This document shows positions 12,414 to 23,263 of a stretch of 64,000 nucleotides of DNA, one piece after another (positions within the stretch are counted from its first letter, which is position 1; every line of letters begins with the position of its first letter). Position numbers and translations under genes: made by a program. The notes beneath the pieces were generated by a model. That model searched no databases, had not been told where the DNA came from, and worked only from the letters and a program-made list of their open reading frames with translations. The DNA comes from Cryptomeria japonica (Eukaryota; Streptophyta; Pinopsida; Cupressales; Cupressaceae), in contig NC_081407.1 in the NCBI RefSeq assembly GCF_030272615.1, positions 377,321,132 through 377,385,131 on the forward strand. Direction: 5' to 3'.

Positions 12414-15400
12414 CTAGAGGAGGATTTCATCCTGGTCTTCCAGCCATGTGGTCCACCCCTGTGGTCCTTCCATCCAGACCACCTTCTTCCTTTCCATGAT
12501 TTGTATGCACATGTCAACCTTGTTGAAAGTGGGAGCTCTGGTATCTTGAAGTTCTTTAATCAATTTCTTAACTACACTCTAAAAGGCGGATTGATTTTTT
12601 ATGATCCTTGCCCATTCATACCCATCTTGCATCTCGTATATAAACATGGTGGCTCGGCCTTCTTTGAGGAACCTTAGGAGTTTGTCTCATTCAGCATTCA
12701 TCAGGAAGCAAACCTGCACAACAGTTTTATAGTGTGTGAGTTTTTTAAAAAAACTAGTAAGTTCCCTAGCATTACCTTGGAACTTCTCCTCATTTCTGAG
12801 TTTCCAAATAAACCAGAGGATAAAAGAAGACAAAATTTGCCAAATTAAGTTAGCATCCTTTTTAAGATTATGGATGAAACCAGTAACTATATCATAAGTG
12901 AAGACATGCTCAGTAATGGATATTCCAAACATTAAGCGGATCTCCCTAGCAAAAGGGCAGTCAAGGAAGATGTGCCGAGTGGACTCAGGTTTATTGCAGA
13001 CAGAACAAAGATCGTATGCAACTACATTATTCCTAATAGGCAATCTATCCAGTAAGAGTTGCCATCTGAAACACTTGATCTTAGGGGGGATGGGGGATTT
13101 CCAAAGGTTCTCAAAGGTTTTATACCAAGCGGTGGGGCTGTGGTGGACATTCCATAGGGTGTTGACATGGTCGATCACAGAGGTATCCTGGTTAAGCAAG
13201 TTGTAGATAACTTTGGACTTAATTTTTGGGAGGGGGGAGCCATCCTTCCAAAGGAATGAGAGGTACCTATGGGTGTCAACATGAGTGTTCTTAGGGAGAT
13301 TGAGGGTGTTACAGGCATTCCTAATCATATTGTAGGTCCCCTTATGCGAAGCAAGAAGATTAAATTTACTACTAAGTTTCTCCCAGGTGATGAGGTTGTC
13401 ATTTTCCAAGATATCTGTAAGATACTTGATCCCCTTGTTATGCCAAAATCTTGCAGAACAGCCTTGGGTTAAGGCTAGTGGCTTAGAATTATGGTGGAGG
13501 TTCCACCATATCGACCTTTCACCATGTATAGTGTTATCACAGTCAAAGCTAGAGTTGCAATTAAGTCTACGCACATGCTCCCAGGATTTCCAGATGGACT
13601 TAAAGACCTAGGTGCCTTGGATAGACACTGAGAAACTTCTAGCAAGTAGATCACTGAGTGGGAGGGCTTGCCATGATTTGGCAGCCTTAGGCAATCCATT
13701 TTGAATGTTGTTTCTTATAAGAATTTTCCAAGGTTCTTTCCCATCTAGTGCATGAAATATCCATTTGGCGACAAGGGAGATTCCTTGCAACTTAAGATCC
13801 TTAAGGCTCAAACCTCCAAGTTTATTGTCTAAGTGGCACCAGGCCCATTTCACTGCATGGGCCTTTCTTTTGCCCTTACCATCAGACCAAAGGAAGCATC
13901 TGATAGCCTTTTGAATTTCATAAATTTGATAATTGTTGAACATCCAAACCGAAGAGTAGTAGATACTGTACGAAGAGAGGATTTTTTGACATACTTGAAC
14001 CCTACCTGCTAGGGAGAGGATACTATTATCCCACTTGTTGAGCTTCTTATCAATTTTCCCCTTAACCCAGGTCCACATGTCTCAAAGAGAGGTAGAAATA
14101 GAAAAGGGGATACCGAGATACTTGACAATCATGTTGGGTCCTCCCCATGAGTACCCAACTTGCTGTAGCCAGTTTGGAGGTTCATCCTTCCTACCAACTA
14201 AAATAGATTTGGAGCTAGAGATCCTGTCTCTAGAGGCTTTACCAAAGGTGTCAATTTTTAGGTTGAGGGAATCGATGTTTTGCCTAGAGAGCTCCAGGAA
14301 AAGAGAGGTATCATCAGCAAATTGGATATTCAGCAGCTCAGAGTCATCCGACAGCACGATGCCATGGACTCTAGGAGATAGAGTATCATCTCTAAGGAGA
14401 TAAAAGAGGGCATCTGAGGCAATAACAAACAGAGCAGGGGCAAGAGGGTAGCCCTGCCTTATGGATCTAGAGAAAGGAATAGGTTGGGATAGGGTTCCAT
14501 TAACTTCAATCATGGCGGAAGCATCTTTGAGGAGAATTTGGACGTAGTCACAGAACTCATTAAGGAAGCCAAAAGCTTGGAGCATCATGAGGATGAAATC
14601 CCACTCGACTCTGTCATAGGCTTTTTCAAAGTCCACAAGGAACATGGTAGAGTCCTGGTTAGAGGTTCTAGCCCATTCGATGGATTCCCAACTAGTGATA
14701 AGGTTTTCCAATATGTATCTGCCTTTAATGAATCTAGTTTGGGTAGAGCAAATGAATTTTGGAAGAATATTTTCAAGGCGGGTAGCTAAGGCTTTGGCAA
14801 GGATTTTGTAGGAGACGTTGAGGAGGGTGATTGGCCTCCAGTTCTTAATGAGTGCTTTGTCTCCTTCTTTAGGGATGAGTTTAACAATACCTTTATTTAT
14901 GAATTCCCCTAGGGTACCATTGTCAAGAACTTCATTGTATATGTCATAGAGGTCATGCGTGACCCATTCTAGATTGGCTTTGTAGAACTCTGTAGGGAGA
15001 CCATCGGGGCCTGGGGCCTTATTATCCTTGAGGGCTTTAATGGCATCGACAATTTCTTGTATAGAGATCCTGGCTTTGAGGAGGAGAGAATCATCTTTAG
15101 AGATTCTTTTAGGGATGATGGTACTACATTTGTGTCGAGCCTCTTTTGAGGCCTCATTATCTTCTGAGGTAAAGAGAGTTCTATAGAACATTTTGAAGGC
15201 CTCTTTGATATCATTGAGATCCAGGAGTTCCTTGTTGTCTACAGTTATTCTATCAATTTTTTCTCTGTTTTGTTTCTGCCTAAGGAGGTTAAAGAAGATT
15301 TTGGAGCCTTTATCTCCAAATTGGAGCCAGTGGTTGCGAGCTCTAATGAAGGCTCCCCTGATTTTGACCTGCTGGTGCTTTCTAAGGATATCTCTGGGTT

Positions 15401-16451
15401 TAGAAACATGCTTGGCCAAGGTAGGGGAGGAGGGGTTATTCTGAATATCCTACTCTAGGGAATGGAGGCGATGGGTGAGAGTTTTTTTCATGGCTCTAGA
15501 GTCCTTGGCTTTCTTTTGGCCAATGGTTTGGAGTACTTTCTGCCAGGAGATGACATTCCTTGTCCACCTGAGAGTGCAGGATTGGGGAGGCTGAGGCTGA
15601 AGGTTGAAGAACCTAACTACCTTAAGGGCACCTAGAACATCTTGGTCTTTGAGGAGGGAGGTGTTGAGAATAAATTTCTTGCTACAAGGGCTGCTGATGG
15701 GGATAGCATTTCTAGTGTTAATGACCGCAAGGATAGGGAAATGGTCAGAAAGGGTAACTAGACGGACAATAACTGCACTCCCCAAGTGGTTAGAGGAGAA
15801 GGAGAAGAAGTCATTGTTAACATAAAATCTATCTAGTCTGGAATAAATACGATTGGGACCTTGTTGAAAGTTGCACCAAGTGTACCATAGGTTAGAAGAA
15901 GCAGTTTTAGTGCCCTCGAGGGGGTCAAATAACTGGAGTTTTTGTTTAAGTTTGTCCCAGTGAGGTTTTTCTGCATTTTTCCATTCAAAAGGAAGTCCCC
16001 CAGCCTTGTCATCTTGATGCTCAGTCATATTGAAATCTCCAGCCACTATCCAACGGATACTTGGGAGGGAAGTTAGCCAGATCCAAAGGGACACTCTTTC
16101 CTTATAGTCATTAGGTGCATATATAGAGTAAACACCAAAGCTGGAACCCCAAATATCTAGGGTAGCCCAGGCTGCTCTGTTGCATGGGGAGATCCCTTTA
16201 TCCCTAATGTTGCTTGCCCACTTAGGGGAGATAAGAACACCAGCTCCTCCCTTTCCTTTCAGGTGGTTGGTGCAGATTTTGATTGCATCTCTCCAGATAA
16301 AGTTAAGTGAGCTGTCAAGATGGAAACCAACGGATTTAAGTTCTTGCAGCATCAAGAAATCTATGTTCTTGTCATGGCTCAGAGAACTTTTGATGACAAA
16401 CTTCCTATCAGGTGACTCAAGGCCTCTAATATTCTAAGAGATGTATTTCAT
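12414..16451 (-). pseudogene. LINE-b ORF2 (block A): endonuclease / RT / zf-RVT, single frame with in-frame stops
   Basis: The ATG at 16,449-16,451 opens a 1,346-codon frame kept in one register to the stop at 12,414. I find no frameshift, only about six in-frame stops (codon 6, then near 15,447, 14,079, 13,605, 12,684 and 12,580). Endonuclease: LMLQELKS near 16,350, VAGDFNMTEHQDD near 16,040, SDHFPI near 15,740. RT: DNKAPGPDGLPTEFYKANL near 15,010, LVDFEKAYDRVEWDF near 14,630, RQGYPLAPALF near 14,450 and the catalytic FADD near 14,305. The C-terminal zf-RVT has LCSVCNKPESTRHIFLDCPF near 12,990. The product would nick and reverse-transcribe at the target. All key motifs of the palm are present, unlike in the block B copy. 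Confidence 0.93.
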
Positions 16452-16472
16452 TACAGAGGAAGGTTAAGAGGT

Positions 16473-18156
16473 TCAACTAGGGAGACCGCAAGGATCTCCA
16501 GATTTCTTTTTATTCTTGGAGCCCATAGGCCTACCTTTCTTTTTAGTCAAGGAGGTTCCTTTCATAAGGTCGTCCTCATCTTCACTAACTTCAGATGGTT
16601 CATTCCTAGTAGCTGCAATTCATCCTATGTCAGACCCAAACATCTGGGAGTCTGGAAAGCCAAGGAGCACTGTGCTAGACCTAATTTCTTCAAGACCCTT
16701 ATTGGCATAGGTTACTTAAATAACATGATTATCTTCTAACTCTCTGAGCATAGAGGCAGTCAAAGCGTTGGTGATGTTAACTTCAAGGGTAAGCCCTGCA
16801 GGTGATGAGGAGTCTGAATTCTTGGGGGTTTTAGATCTGATCATCACACATGCAGGGTTATCACTGGTGCTAGCAACATCAGCACTTTGACTAGGCTTCG
16901 CAAGCTTTTTAACCATTTTTTTTTACAACAGAGTTTGCTAGGGTTCGAGCAAGAGCAGGTGAGCTATAACTTGAAGGGATGGGGTAATCGCAGATGCCCG
17001 TTCCTTGGCTGATAGTTGGGATATTAGGATGGTTTTGATTTGGGGCATTCAGGTTGCTAATTTTCCTCCTACGCTTCCTAGAAGTGACCAACTGAAAACA
17101 GTCAGAGGGTGATTCTGAAGGACCAATTGCTGGGTTAGAGGTCGGACCGAGTTGGTCTGAGATAAGGGGCGTGTGATCAACGTGCATGGGCTTTAATTCT
17201 GAAGAATTGGTGGTGGGAATAGAAGCTTCTTCATTAGAAGGGAGAGGGGTGGATGAGTGTTGAAAAATCTTGGTTCTAGGGTTTGTGGAAGCATCAGTTG
17301 AGTTAATGTTGGGTTTATGATTTCTGCGATTAATGATTGGGTAATTTTTCCGAAGATACCCTCCTTTTTTGCAAAGAAAGCATGCATTTAATCCTCCAAG
17401 CACTTCAATAGGGTAGACAAAGGTTTCTTCATTGACATTTAGGGTTAAAGATAATGGGATATCAATCCCAGGCTTAATCAACACAAGCATTCTGGCATCC
17501 AGGTTAGGGACGATGCGGGTCGTTTCATCAATGCGGATCATTTTTCCAAAAGGTTCCATTAACTGTGGAAGAAAACACTAGAGGAAGGGGGGGACATCCT
17601 TGAGGATGACCTACCTAGGGGAGGACAGTGCGAGAACCTCATCACCGATCGCCTCTGGAGACCAAGCTAGGGCATGGAAGGAAGTATTTCCCACTGTCCA
17701 GTATTGACGCTTTAGTGCCTCCCTTTGAGCCTCGTGAGAATTGAATAAAATAAGGTAGAGACCCTTTTGAATTTGTCTGCAAAATGATATTTTAAGCCGT
17801 AATTTTAAATTCTAGAGGTTATGAAACCAGTCGTCTAAAAATTTCCTAGGTGGACATTTCTCAACATCAACACATGCAAAGAAAATGGTCGTATTACTTA
17901 ACCTAGTCTTTCCCGAGGCAATTTCATTCAACATTTCGAAATTGGGCGAAATGCAGAAGGAGCCTGAGATAGTGCTAGGGCACTTACCTTCCTCACCAGA
18001 TTGTTCTTTGCCAGGAGCCTTAGAAAATCGCGCGTTAGGGTTGACTCCATTTGCAAGCAGGGAGACGGTTTCGGCAAAAGATTTTTTTGGCGGAGATTTA
18101 GCTTGATCTGCAGACTTAGGGCCATTAATGGCACTTCCATCTGACTCTAGTTCCAT
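16473..18156 (-). pseudogene. LINE-b ORF1 (block A): DUF4283 / CCHC / AT-hook-like, broken
   Basis: The best ATG is at 18,156 (MELESDG...). A DUF4283-like region includes FHALAWSPEA, LALSSPR, VILKDVPPFL and RIDETTRIVPNLDAR (about 17,690-17,480). The knuckle near 17,370 reads CFLCKKGGYLRKNYP, so the third (His) and fourth (Cys) zinc ligands are both Tyr. A basic RKRRRK patch lies near 17,070, and the C-terminus contains KKKGRPMGSKNKKK near 16,530, resembling an AT-hook. Lesions: stops near 17,812, 17,611, 17,579 and 16,716, and one extra T in a T run at 16,917-16,925 that shifts frame relative to block B. ORF1 ends about 21 bp before ORF2 starts. The usual product is an RNA chaperone of the LINE ribonucleoprotein. 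Confidence 0.87.
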
Positions 18157-18970
18157 AGGAAGCCAAAGGTTAAGCCGCACGAGCGACTAGGTAGGTGGGG
18201 GGAGTTGCGAATTAAATGAAGTGCAGAATTAAATTTGCAAATAGAAGGAAAGAAAAAATGGGAAAACAGAGTAGTGGATAGGAATTTCAAACCTAGGTGG
18301 AGGAGAATTAACCCCTCCATAGAGATGTCGAGGTGTCCACGTCACCATGGTTGCCTCGACCAACTCGCAGATAGGTTTGCAGACCTCAATCTCCCTGCAA
18401 GTTTTAACTTTTTCAATACTTCCCTGGTGAGCGAGCTCTGGCTGTGCTAAGACAGGGATTGACAGCATGCTGTGTCTTTGAGTGAATGCCACAAGGAATC
18501 AACCACTGGTGCAAACCCTGGCCCTCATGATGAGCAACTCTGCATAAACCCTAACCTCTCGGTGTTTGGCTCTGTAAAAACCCTCTAAAGATCTAGTTTT
18601 TGTTCATAATATCAGTTCCTTTTCAGTTATGTTTCTCTTGGAATATACCGCAAATCCCTGCAAAAGACCAACCAAGATGCTTCTCTCAAACTGTCTAGAG
18701 TGCACATATTTTTCAGGCCTCTTTTTGGTATGAAAAGGTTGCCCTGCAAATTTCGAGCACTTTGTTCATCCCCTTTTTCTGCTAGCAACTCTTTATGATT
18801 TTGCGAGGCAGATTACTGTTCGACCTAGCTGCGCGGGTATCAATCCAAGTGAAATGGTAGCAATTTGTTTAAAGAGGGGGCATCATATCCATTTGAAGTA
18901 GTTGTGCATCATCATCTCCATCTTCAACCGCTTAACAGAGCAGTGCAGAGCAGGACAAAACCCTCGCGCC

Positions 18971-19152
18971 AAGTTTTCAAATATTTAGATTAAATTTAAT
19001 CTTTTAATTTCAATTTATTACTAAAAATATTAACTTGCATCTAGTGGAAAATTACAAGATATAAAAGACAAAAACTGTAAAATTAAACCATATTAATAAA
19101 AACTCTTCAAAAATTAAAAGTTTCCTCAAAATTTACATTTAGATAGTGGATT
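18971..19152 (+). repeat. repeat R2 right part, first unit (block A)
   Basis: Begins with the right-hand LINE-b target duplication (18,971-18,986) and continues R sequence up to GGATT at 19,148-19,152, the copia target site. It is homologous to 20,941-21,122 and 56,131-56,312. Confidence 0.88.
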
Positions 19153-19303
19153 TGTTAGAGTAATTGGGTCTTTACTTGATTAATTGAACATTATTTGTTT
19201 AATTCTTTAAGTTTCCAATTATCTTTTTACACTTAAGCTAACATTAGGTGCATATAATTAATTATTATGTGCAAACCTAGGGTTTTCCCTTTTTAGGGTT
19301 TCT
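19153..19303 (+). mobile_element. truncated copia 5' LTR (first ~151 bp)
   Basis: Starts TGTTAGAGTAATTGGG directly after GGATT, as at 56,313. It matches the block B 5' LTR with one difference by eye and shares that LTR's states (ATTGAAC, no 13-bp expansion) rather than the 3' LTR's. It ends abruptly at AGGGTTTCT. No internal copia sequence follows. Confidence 0.93.
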
Positions 19304-20156
19304 ATGATTGGGCAATTTTTCTGAAGATGCGCTTCTTTTTTGTAGAGAAAGCATGCATTTAATCCTCCAAGAATTTCAATAGGGCAGACAAAGGTTTCTT
19401 CATTGACTTTTAGGGTTAAAGATGGTGGGATATCAATCCCAGGCTTAATCAACACAAGTATTCTGGCATCCAGGTTAGGGACAATGCGGGTCGTTTCATC
19501 AATGCGGATCATTTTTCCAAAAGGTTCCATTAACTGTGGAAGAAAACACTAGAGGCAGGGGGGGACATCCTTGAGGATGACCCACCTAGGGAGGACAGTG
19601 TGAGAACCTCATCACCGACCGCCTCTGGAGACCAAGCTAGGGCACGGAAGGTAGTATTGCCCACTGTCCAGTATTGACGCTTTAGTGCCTCCCTTTGAGC
19701 CTCGTGAGAATTGAATAAAATAAGGTAGAGACCCTTTTGAATTTGTTTGCAAAATGATATTTTAAGCCCTGATTTTAAATTCTAGAGGTTATGAAACCAG
19801 TGGTCTAAAAAATTCCTAGGTGGACATTTCTCAACATCAACACATGCAAAGAAAATGGCCGTATTACTTAACCTAGTCTTTTCTAAGGCAATTTCATTCA
19901 ACATTTCGAAAATGGGCGAAATGCAGAAGGAACCCGAGATAGTGCTAGGGCACTTACCTTCCTCACCGGATCGTTCTTTGCCAGGAGCCTTAGAAAATCG
20001 TGCGTTAGGGTTGACTCCATTTGCAAGCACGGAGATGGTTTCGGCAAAAGATTTTTTTGGCAGAGATTTAGCTTGATCTGCAGACTTAGGGCCATTAATG
20101 GCACCGCCATCCGACTTTGGTTCCATAGGAAGCCAAAGGTTAAGCCGCACGAGCGA
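19304..20156 (-). pseudogene. LINE-b ORF1 fragment, second unit (block A)
   Basis: Second copy of the 5' two-fifths of ORF1 on the - strand, equivalent to 17,333-18,126 and upstream. It reads SADQAKSLPKKSFAETIS, then KAPGKERSGEEGKCPSTISG, then the DUF4283 block MEPFGKMIRIDETTRIVPNL near 19,500. The knuckle reads CFLYKKEAHLQKNCP, with the second Cys replaced by Tyr. It is fused at its downstream end to copia LTR sequence, so the last codons before the stop at 19,258 are LTR read in antisense. By eye it differs about 6% from block B, more than the first unit does. Confidence 0.85.
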
Positions 20157-20940
20157 CCAGGTAGGTTGGGGGAGTTGCGAATTCAATGAAGTGCTGAATT
20201 AAATTTGTAAACAGAAGGAAAGAAAAAATGGGAAAACAGAGTAGTGGATAGGAATTTCAAACCTGAGTGGAGGAGAATTAACCCCTCCATAGAGATGCCA
20301 AGGTGTCCACATCACCACGGTTGCCTCGACCAACTCGCAGACAGGTTTGCAGACCTCAATCTCCCTCCAAGTTTTAACTTTTTCAATACTTTCCTGGTGA
20401 GCGAGTTCTGACTGTGCTAAGATGGGGATTGACAGCGTGCTACGTCTTTGATTGAATGCCACAAGGAATCAACCACTGCTGCAAACCCTAGCCCTCGTGA
20501 TGAGTAGCTCTGCATAAACCCTAACCCCTCGGTGTTTGGCTCTATAAAAACCCTCTAAAGATCCAGTTTTTGTTCATAATATCAGTTCCTTTTCAGTTAT
20601 GTTTCTCTTAGGGTATACCGCAAATCCCTGCAAAAGACCAACCAAGATACTTCTCTCAAACTATCTGGAGTGCACGTATTTTACACGCTTCTTTTTGGTA
20701 TGAAAAGGCTGCTCTGCAAATTTTGAGAACTTTGTTCATCCCCTTTTTTTGCTAGCAACTCTTTATGATTCTGCAAGGCAGACTACTGTTCGACATAGCT
20801 GTGTGGGTATCGATCCGAGTGAAGTGGCAGCAATCTATTTAAAGAGGGGGCATCGTATCCATTTGAAGTAGTTGTGCATCATCATCTCCATCTTGAACCG
20901 CGTAACAGAGCAGTGCAGAGAAGGACAAAACCCTGGCGCC

Positions 20941-21244
20941 AAGTTTTAAAATATTTAGATTAAATTTAATCTTTTAATTTCAATTTATTATTAAAAATAT
21001 TAACTTGCATCTAGTGGAAAATTACAAGATATAAAAGACAACAACTGTAAAATTAAACCATATTAATAAAAACTCTTCAAAAATTAAAAGTTTCCTCAAA
21101 ATTTACATTTAGATAGTGGATTCATCAAACATATTAATAGTTGAATAATGGTCAGTTAAGAAAAAATGATTATATAATACTAACCTAATGACAAGTACTA
21201 ATAAAAATTTTATAAAAAAAAACATTTTACTTTTTCCCATCTCT
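20941..21244 (+). repeat. repeat R2 right part, second unit, with the empty copia site
   Basis: Begins with AAGTTTTAAAATATTT, the LINE-b target duplication in the same form as the left copy. It runs into TAGATAGTGGATTCATCAAAC, where GGATT at 21,118-21,122 is present once with no copia element. In block B the same GGATT flanks the copia element on both sides. Confidence 0.9.
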
Positions 21245-22660
21245 TAGTGAAAATAAATAATTTTAGTATTATAATAACAAGGAAAAAATAATATGAAAGA
21301 CAAGAAAAGACAACATAGAAAGTACTTAGTGAAAATTAATCAAATCTAGTGAATGTTCCATTCCTTTTAATGACACAATTGACAGTTAACCATATTAATT
21401 TAAATTAAAAAAAATTATTGAGTTACATTCTAGAAAAAATATGTCTATTGTAGCTGTGTTGAATTTTTAACTATCAAATTTACAACAATACAACCTCTTT
21501 TGAAATAATCTAATACTTATTCTTTACATACATAAATTTTATTTTAGTAACCAATTAACCCCAAATCTACATTCATTTGGATAACCTGTTTAACCCCAAT
21601 TTTTAAATTGGCCTCTTTTGAAATCTCCATTACCTATTCTTTACATACATAGATTATATTTCATAAAAAAATGAATCTTAAATTTGTATTGATTTGGATA
21701 ACTTGTATTGATAAGAAGAAAATTGTAGAGTTTTATTTTATTTTTATTTTTTTCATATCCTCCATGTTTTACAAATGAGAGAAAATTGGGAATAAAAAAT
21801 ATTTAGAAACTTGTGTTTTTGGAAGATTATGTATTCATGTTAGAATTATAAAATTTTAAATGTTAGTCTGAATATTATATACAATGAAGGGGATTGGTCC
21901 TATCCAATAGTTTTGTTATCAAAAAGGAAAATAGGAATATCCAAAACCCTTTGTAACAATTTAAGTTGAGATTTATGGTTCAAACAAATGAATGATTCCT
22001 ATAATCCCTTTATAAAAGATATAGGGAAGAATTTTAAACTTCTAAATAGTGTCACAAGTGAAAAACATATTCAATGTAATCAAATTGTTCATAATACAAG
22101 AAACACGAATTCATAAAAATAACATTAACAAGCGGATGAATAATATTCATAATACCTCTACTAAATATGCCATTGTGTTATCTTAAATTTCTTATTTTAA
22201 ATTTATTTAATATATTATTAATAATATTATTATATTATATTATATTGTCTTGTTTTAACTTTAGTTTGGTGAAAGTTACAAGATATAAATAGAAAAACAA
22301 GAGGGTAATTTGTAAACAATAAAAATGTATCAATGGGAAGTGGGATTATATATAAGTTTTCAAATATTTAGATTAATTTAATTCTTTAAATTTATTTAAT
22401 TTATTATTAAAAATATTAACTTGCTTTTAATGGAAAATTACAAGATATCAAAGACAAAAAATAGTAAAACATAATCTACTTACAAATTAAATCATATTAG
22501 TTTAAATGTAGTGAATGTTCCATTAATTTGTAGATCCTAAATAATTGGTTGAATATTTGTTTGACGGTAAAAAAATTCTTCAAAAATTAAAAGTTGCACT
22601 AGCCTATGACAAGTACTAATAAAATTATACAAAAAAATTAAAAATTATTTTTTATTTCCA
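21245..22660 (+). repeat. repeat R, copy R3 (block A)
   Basis: AT-rich, with the R landmarks (ATAATTTTAGTATTATAATAA, then GTACTTAGTGAAAATTAATC, then the AATTTAAGTTGAG segment near 21,960). At about 22,355 it contains the uninterrupted equivalent of the LINE-b insertion site. R continues beyond 22,597, where block B leaves the homology. No coding potential. Confidence 0.8.
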
Positions 22661-23263
22661 TGGCACTTTCCTACCATTCCCATCCCTTTTTTTTTATGCA
22701 TATGTTCAATTCACCTTGATCTTTTTCCTTCACTTTGAGGCATCTTGGTTTGATCCTTTGTTAGCACATAACATTTCACTATGGGTAGCATTTTCAAAAG
22801 TAAACTCCACAAAGAGTAATATAAGGATAGTTTTCAATATGAAGAGAAAGTGTTTAAGAAATTTAAAACATTAATATTATAATTGATAGATTTATAGTGT
22901 CTTTTCATATTTTATTTATAATATGAAATTAATTATAATAAATATAAATTTCAAATATATTATTAAGACAATTATTAAGCAAGATTAAATATTTAGAATT
23001 TAGAATTTATTTAAAAAATATTAAAATAATACAAATAAAGATTTCACTTACAAAAATCCTTTATATATATATATATATATATAATTTCATACATTATCTA
23101 AAAGAAAATGTATAAGAAAAAATAAATTACATAAAAATTTCAATTTCAATTTCATATCTATTTAAAAGAAAAACCCACACATTGAACAAATCATATAAGA
23201 GTACACATACTACAACCATAATCCCTCCCTCTCTAGCATATATCACGATAATAATGATATCCC
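22661..23263. other. AT-rich spacer downstream of the F-box gene
   Basis: No gene. It contains a (TA)n microsatellite at about 23,062-23,083. On the - strand it is the 3' flank of the F-box/kelch pseudogene and could contain its 3' UTR, but I see no clear polyadenylation signal I would defend. Confidence 0.5.

Larger units (their letters stand above)
17266..19303 (-). other. B-like templated patch inside block A LINE-b
   Basis: From about 17,266 rightward, block A switches from about 5.5% to about 2-2.5% difference from block B (17,266-17,333 looks identical), and this continues through LINE-b 5' sequence and R2 into the copia 5' LTR. At 19,303/19,304 it stops at a non-homologous join to LINE-b sequence equivalent to 17,333. 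The sequence after the join is again about 6% from B. Coordinates of the left switch are approximate (+/- 40 bp). Confidence 0.75.
12255..20940 (-). mobile_element. LINE-b, block A copy, with an internal patch and duplication
   Basis: L1-type plant LINE on the - strand. Its 3' end at 12,255 starts with a short T run (the A tail read in antisense) and its 5' end abuts CCTCGCGCC at 18,970 or, in the second partial unit, CCTGGCGCC at 20,940. The clean element would be about 6.7 kb, close to full length. In this copy 17,333-19,152 recurs as 19,304-21,122, with a truncated copia LTR (19,153-19,303) at the join. ORF1 and ORF2 are annotated separately. The block B copy at 49,546-56,130 is uninterrupted. 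Confidence 0.93.
3611..22597 (+). repeat. segmental duplication, block A
   Basis: This ~19-kb block is collinear with 40,876-63,962 in the same orientation. The offset is about 37,265 across LINE-a, about 37,289 across R2 and the start of LINE-b, and about 37,160 after a 129-bp deletion in the other copy. By eye, divergence is about 5% in LINE-b ORF2, about 4% in the right-hand R3 and about 2% in 17,266-19,303. The left edge lies inside repeat R, because block B's R1 extends a further ~800 bp leftward. On the right, R continues in A past the point where B leaves it. Relative to B, block A lacks the copia element and has an internal ~1.8-kb duplication. Confidence 0.93.

Noticed and set aside
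18229-18492. 87-codon - strand frame preserved at 18,229, 20,199 and 55,389
   Set aside because: It lies in the LINE-b 5' region. Conservation is explained by the copies being recent duplicates; changes between them show no coding bias by eye. At most an upstream ORF.
19304-21122. Simple tandem duplication of LINE-b in block A
   Set aside because: The two units differ by about 6% while the first is about 2% from block B, and copia LTR sequence sits at the join. A simple tandem event does not give that.
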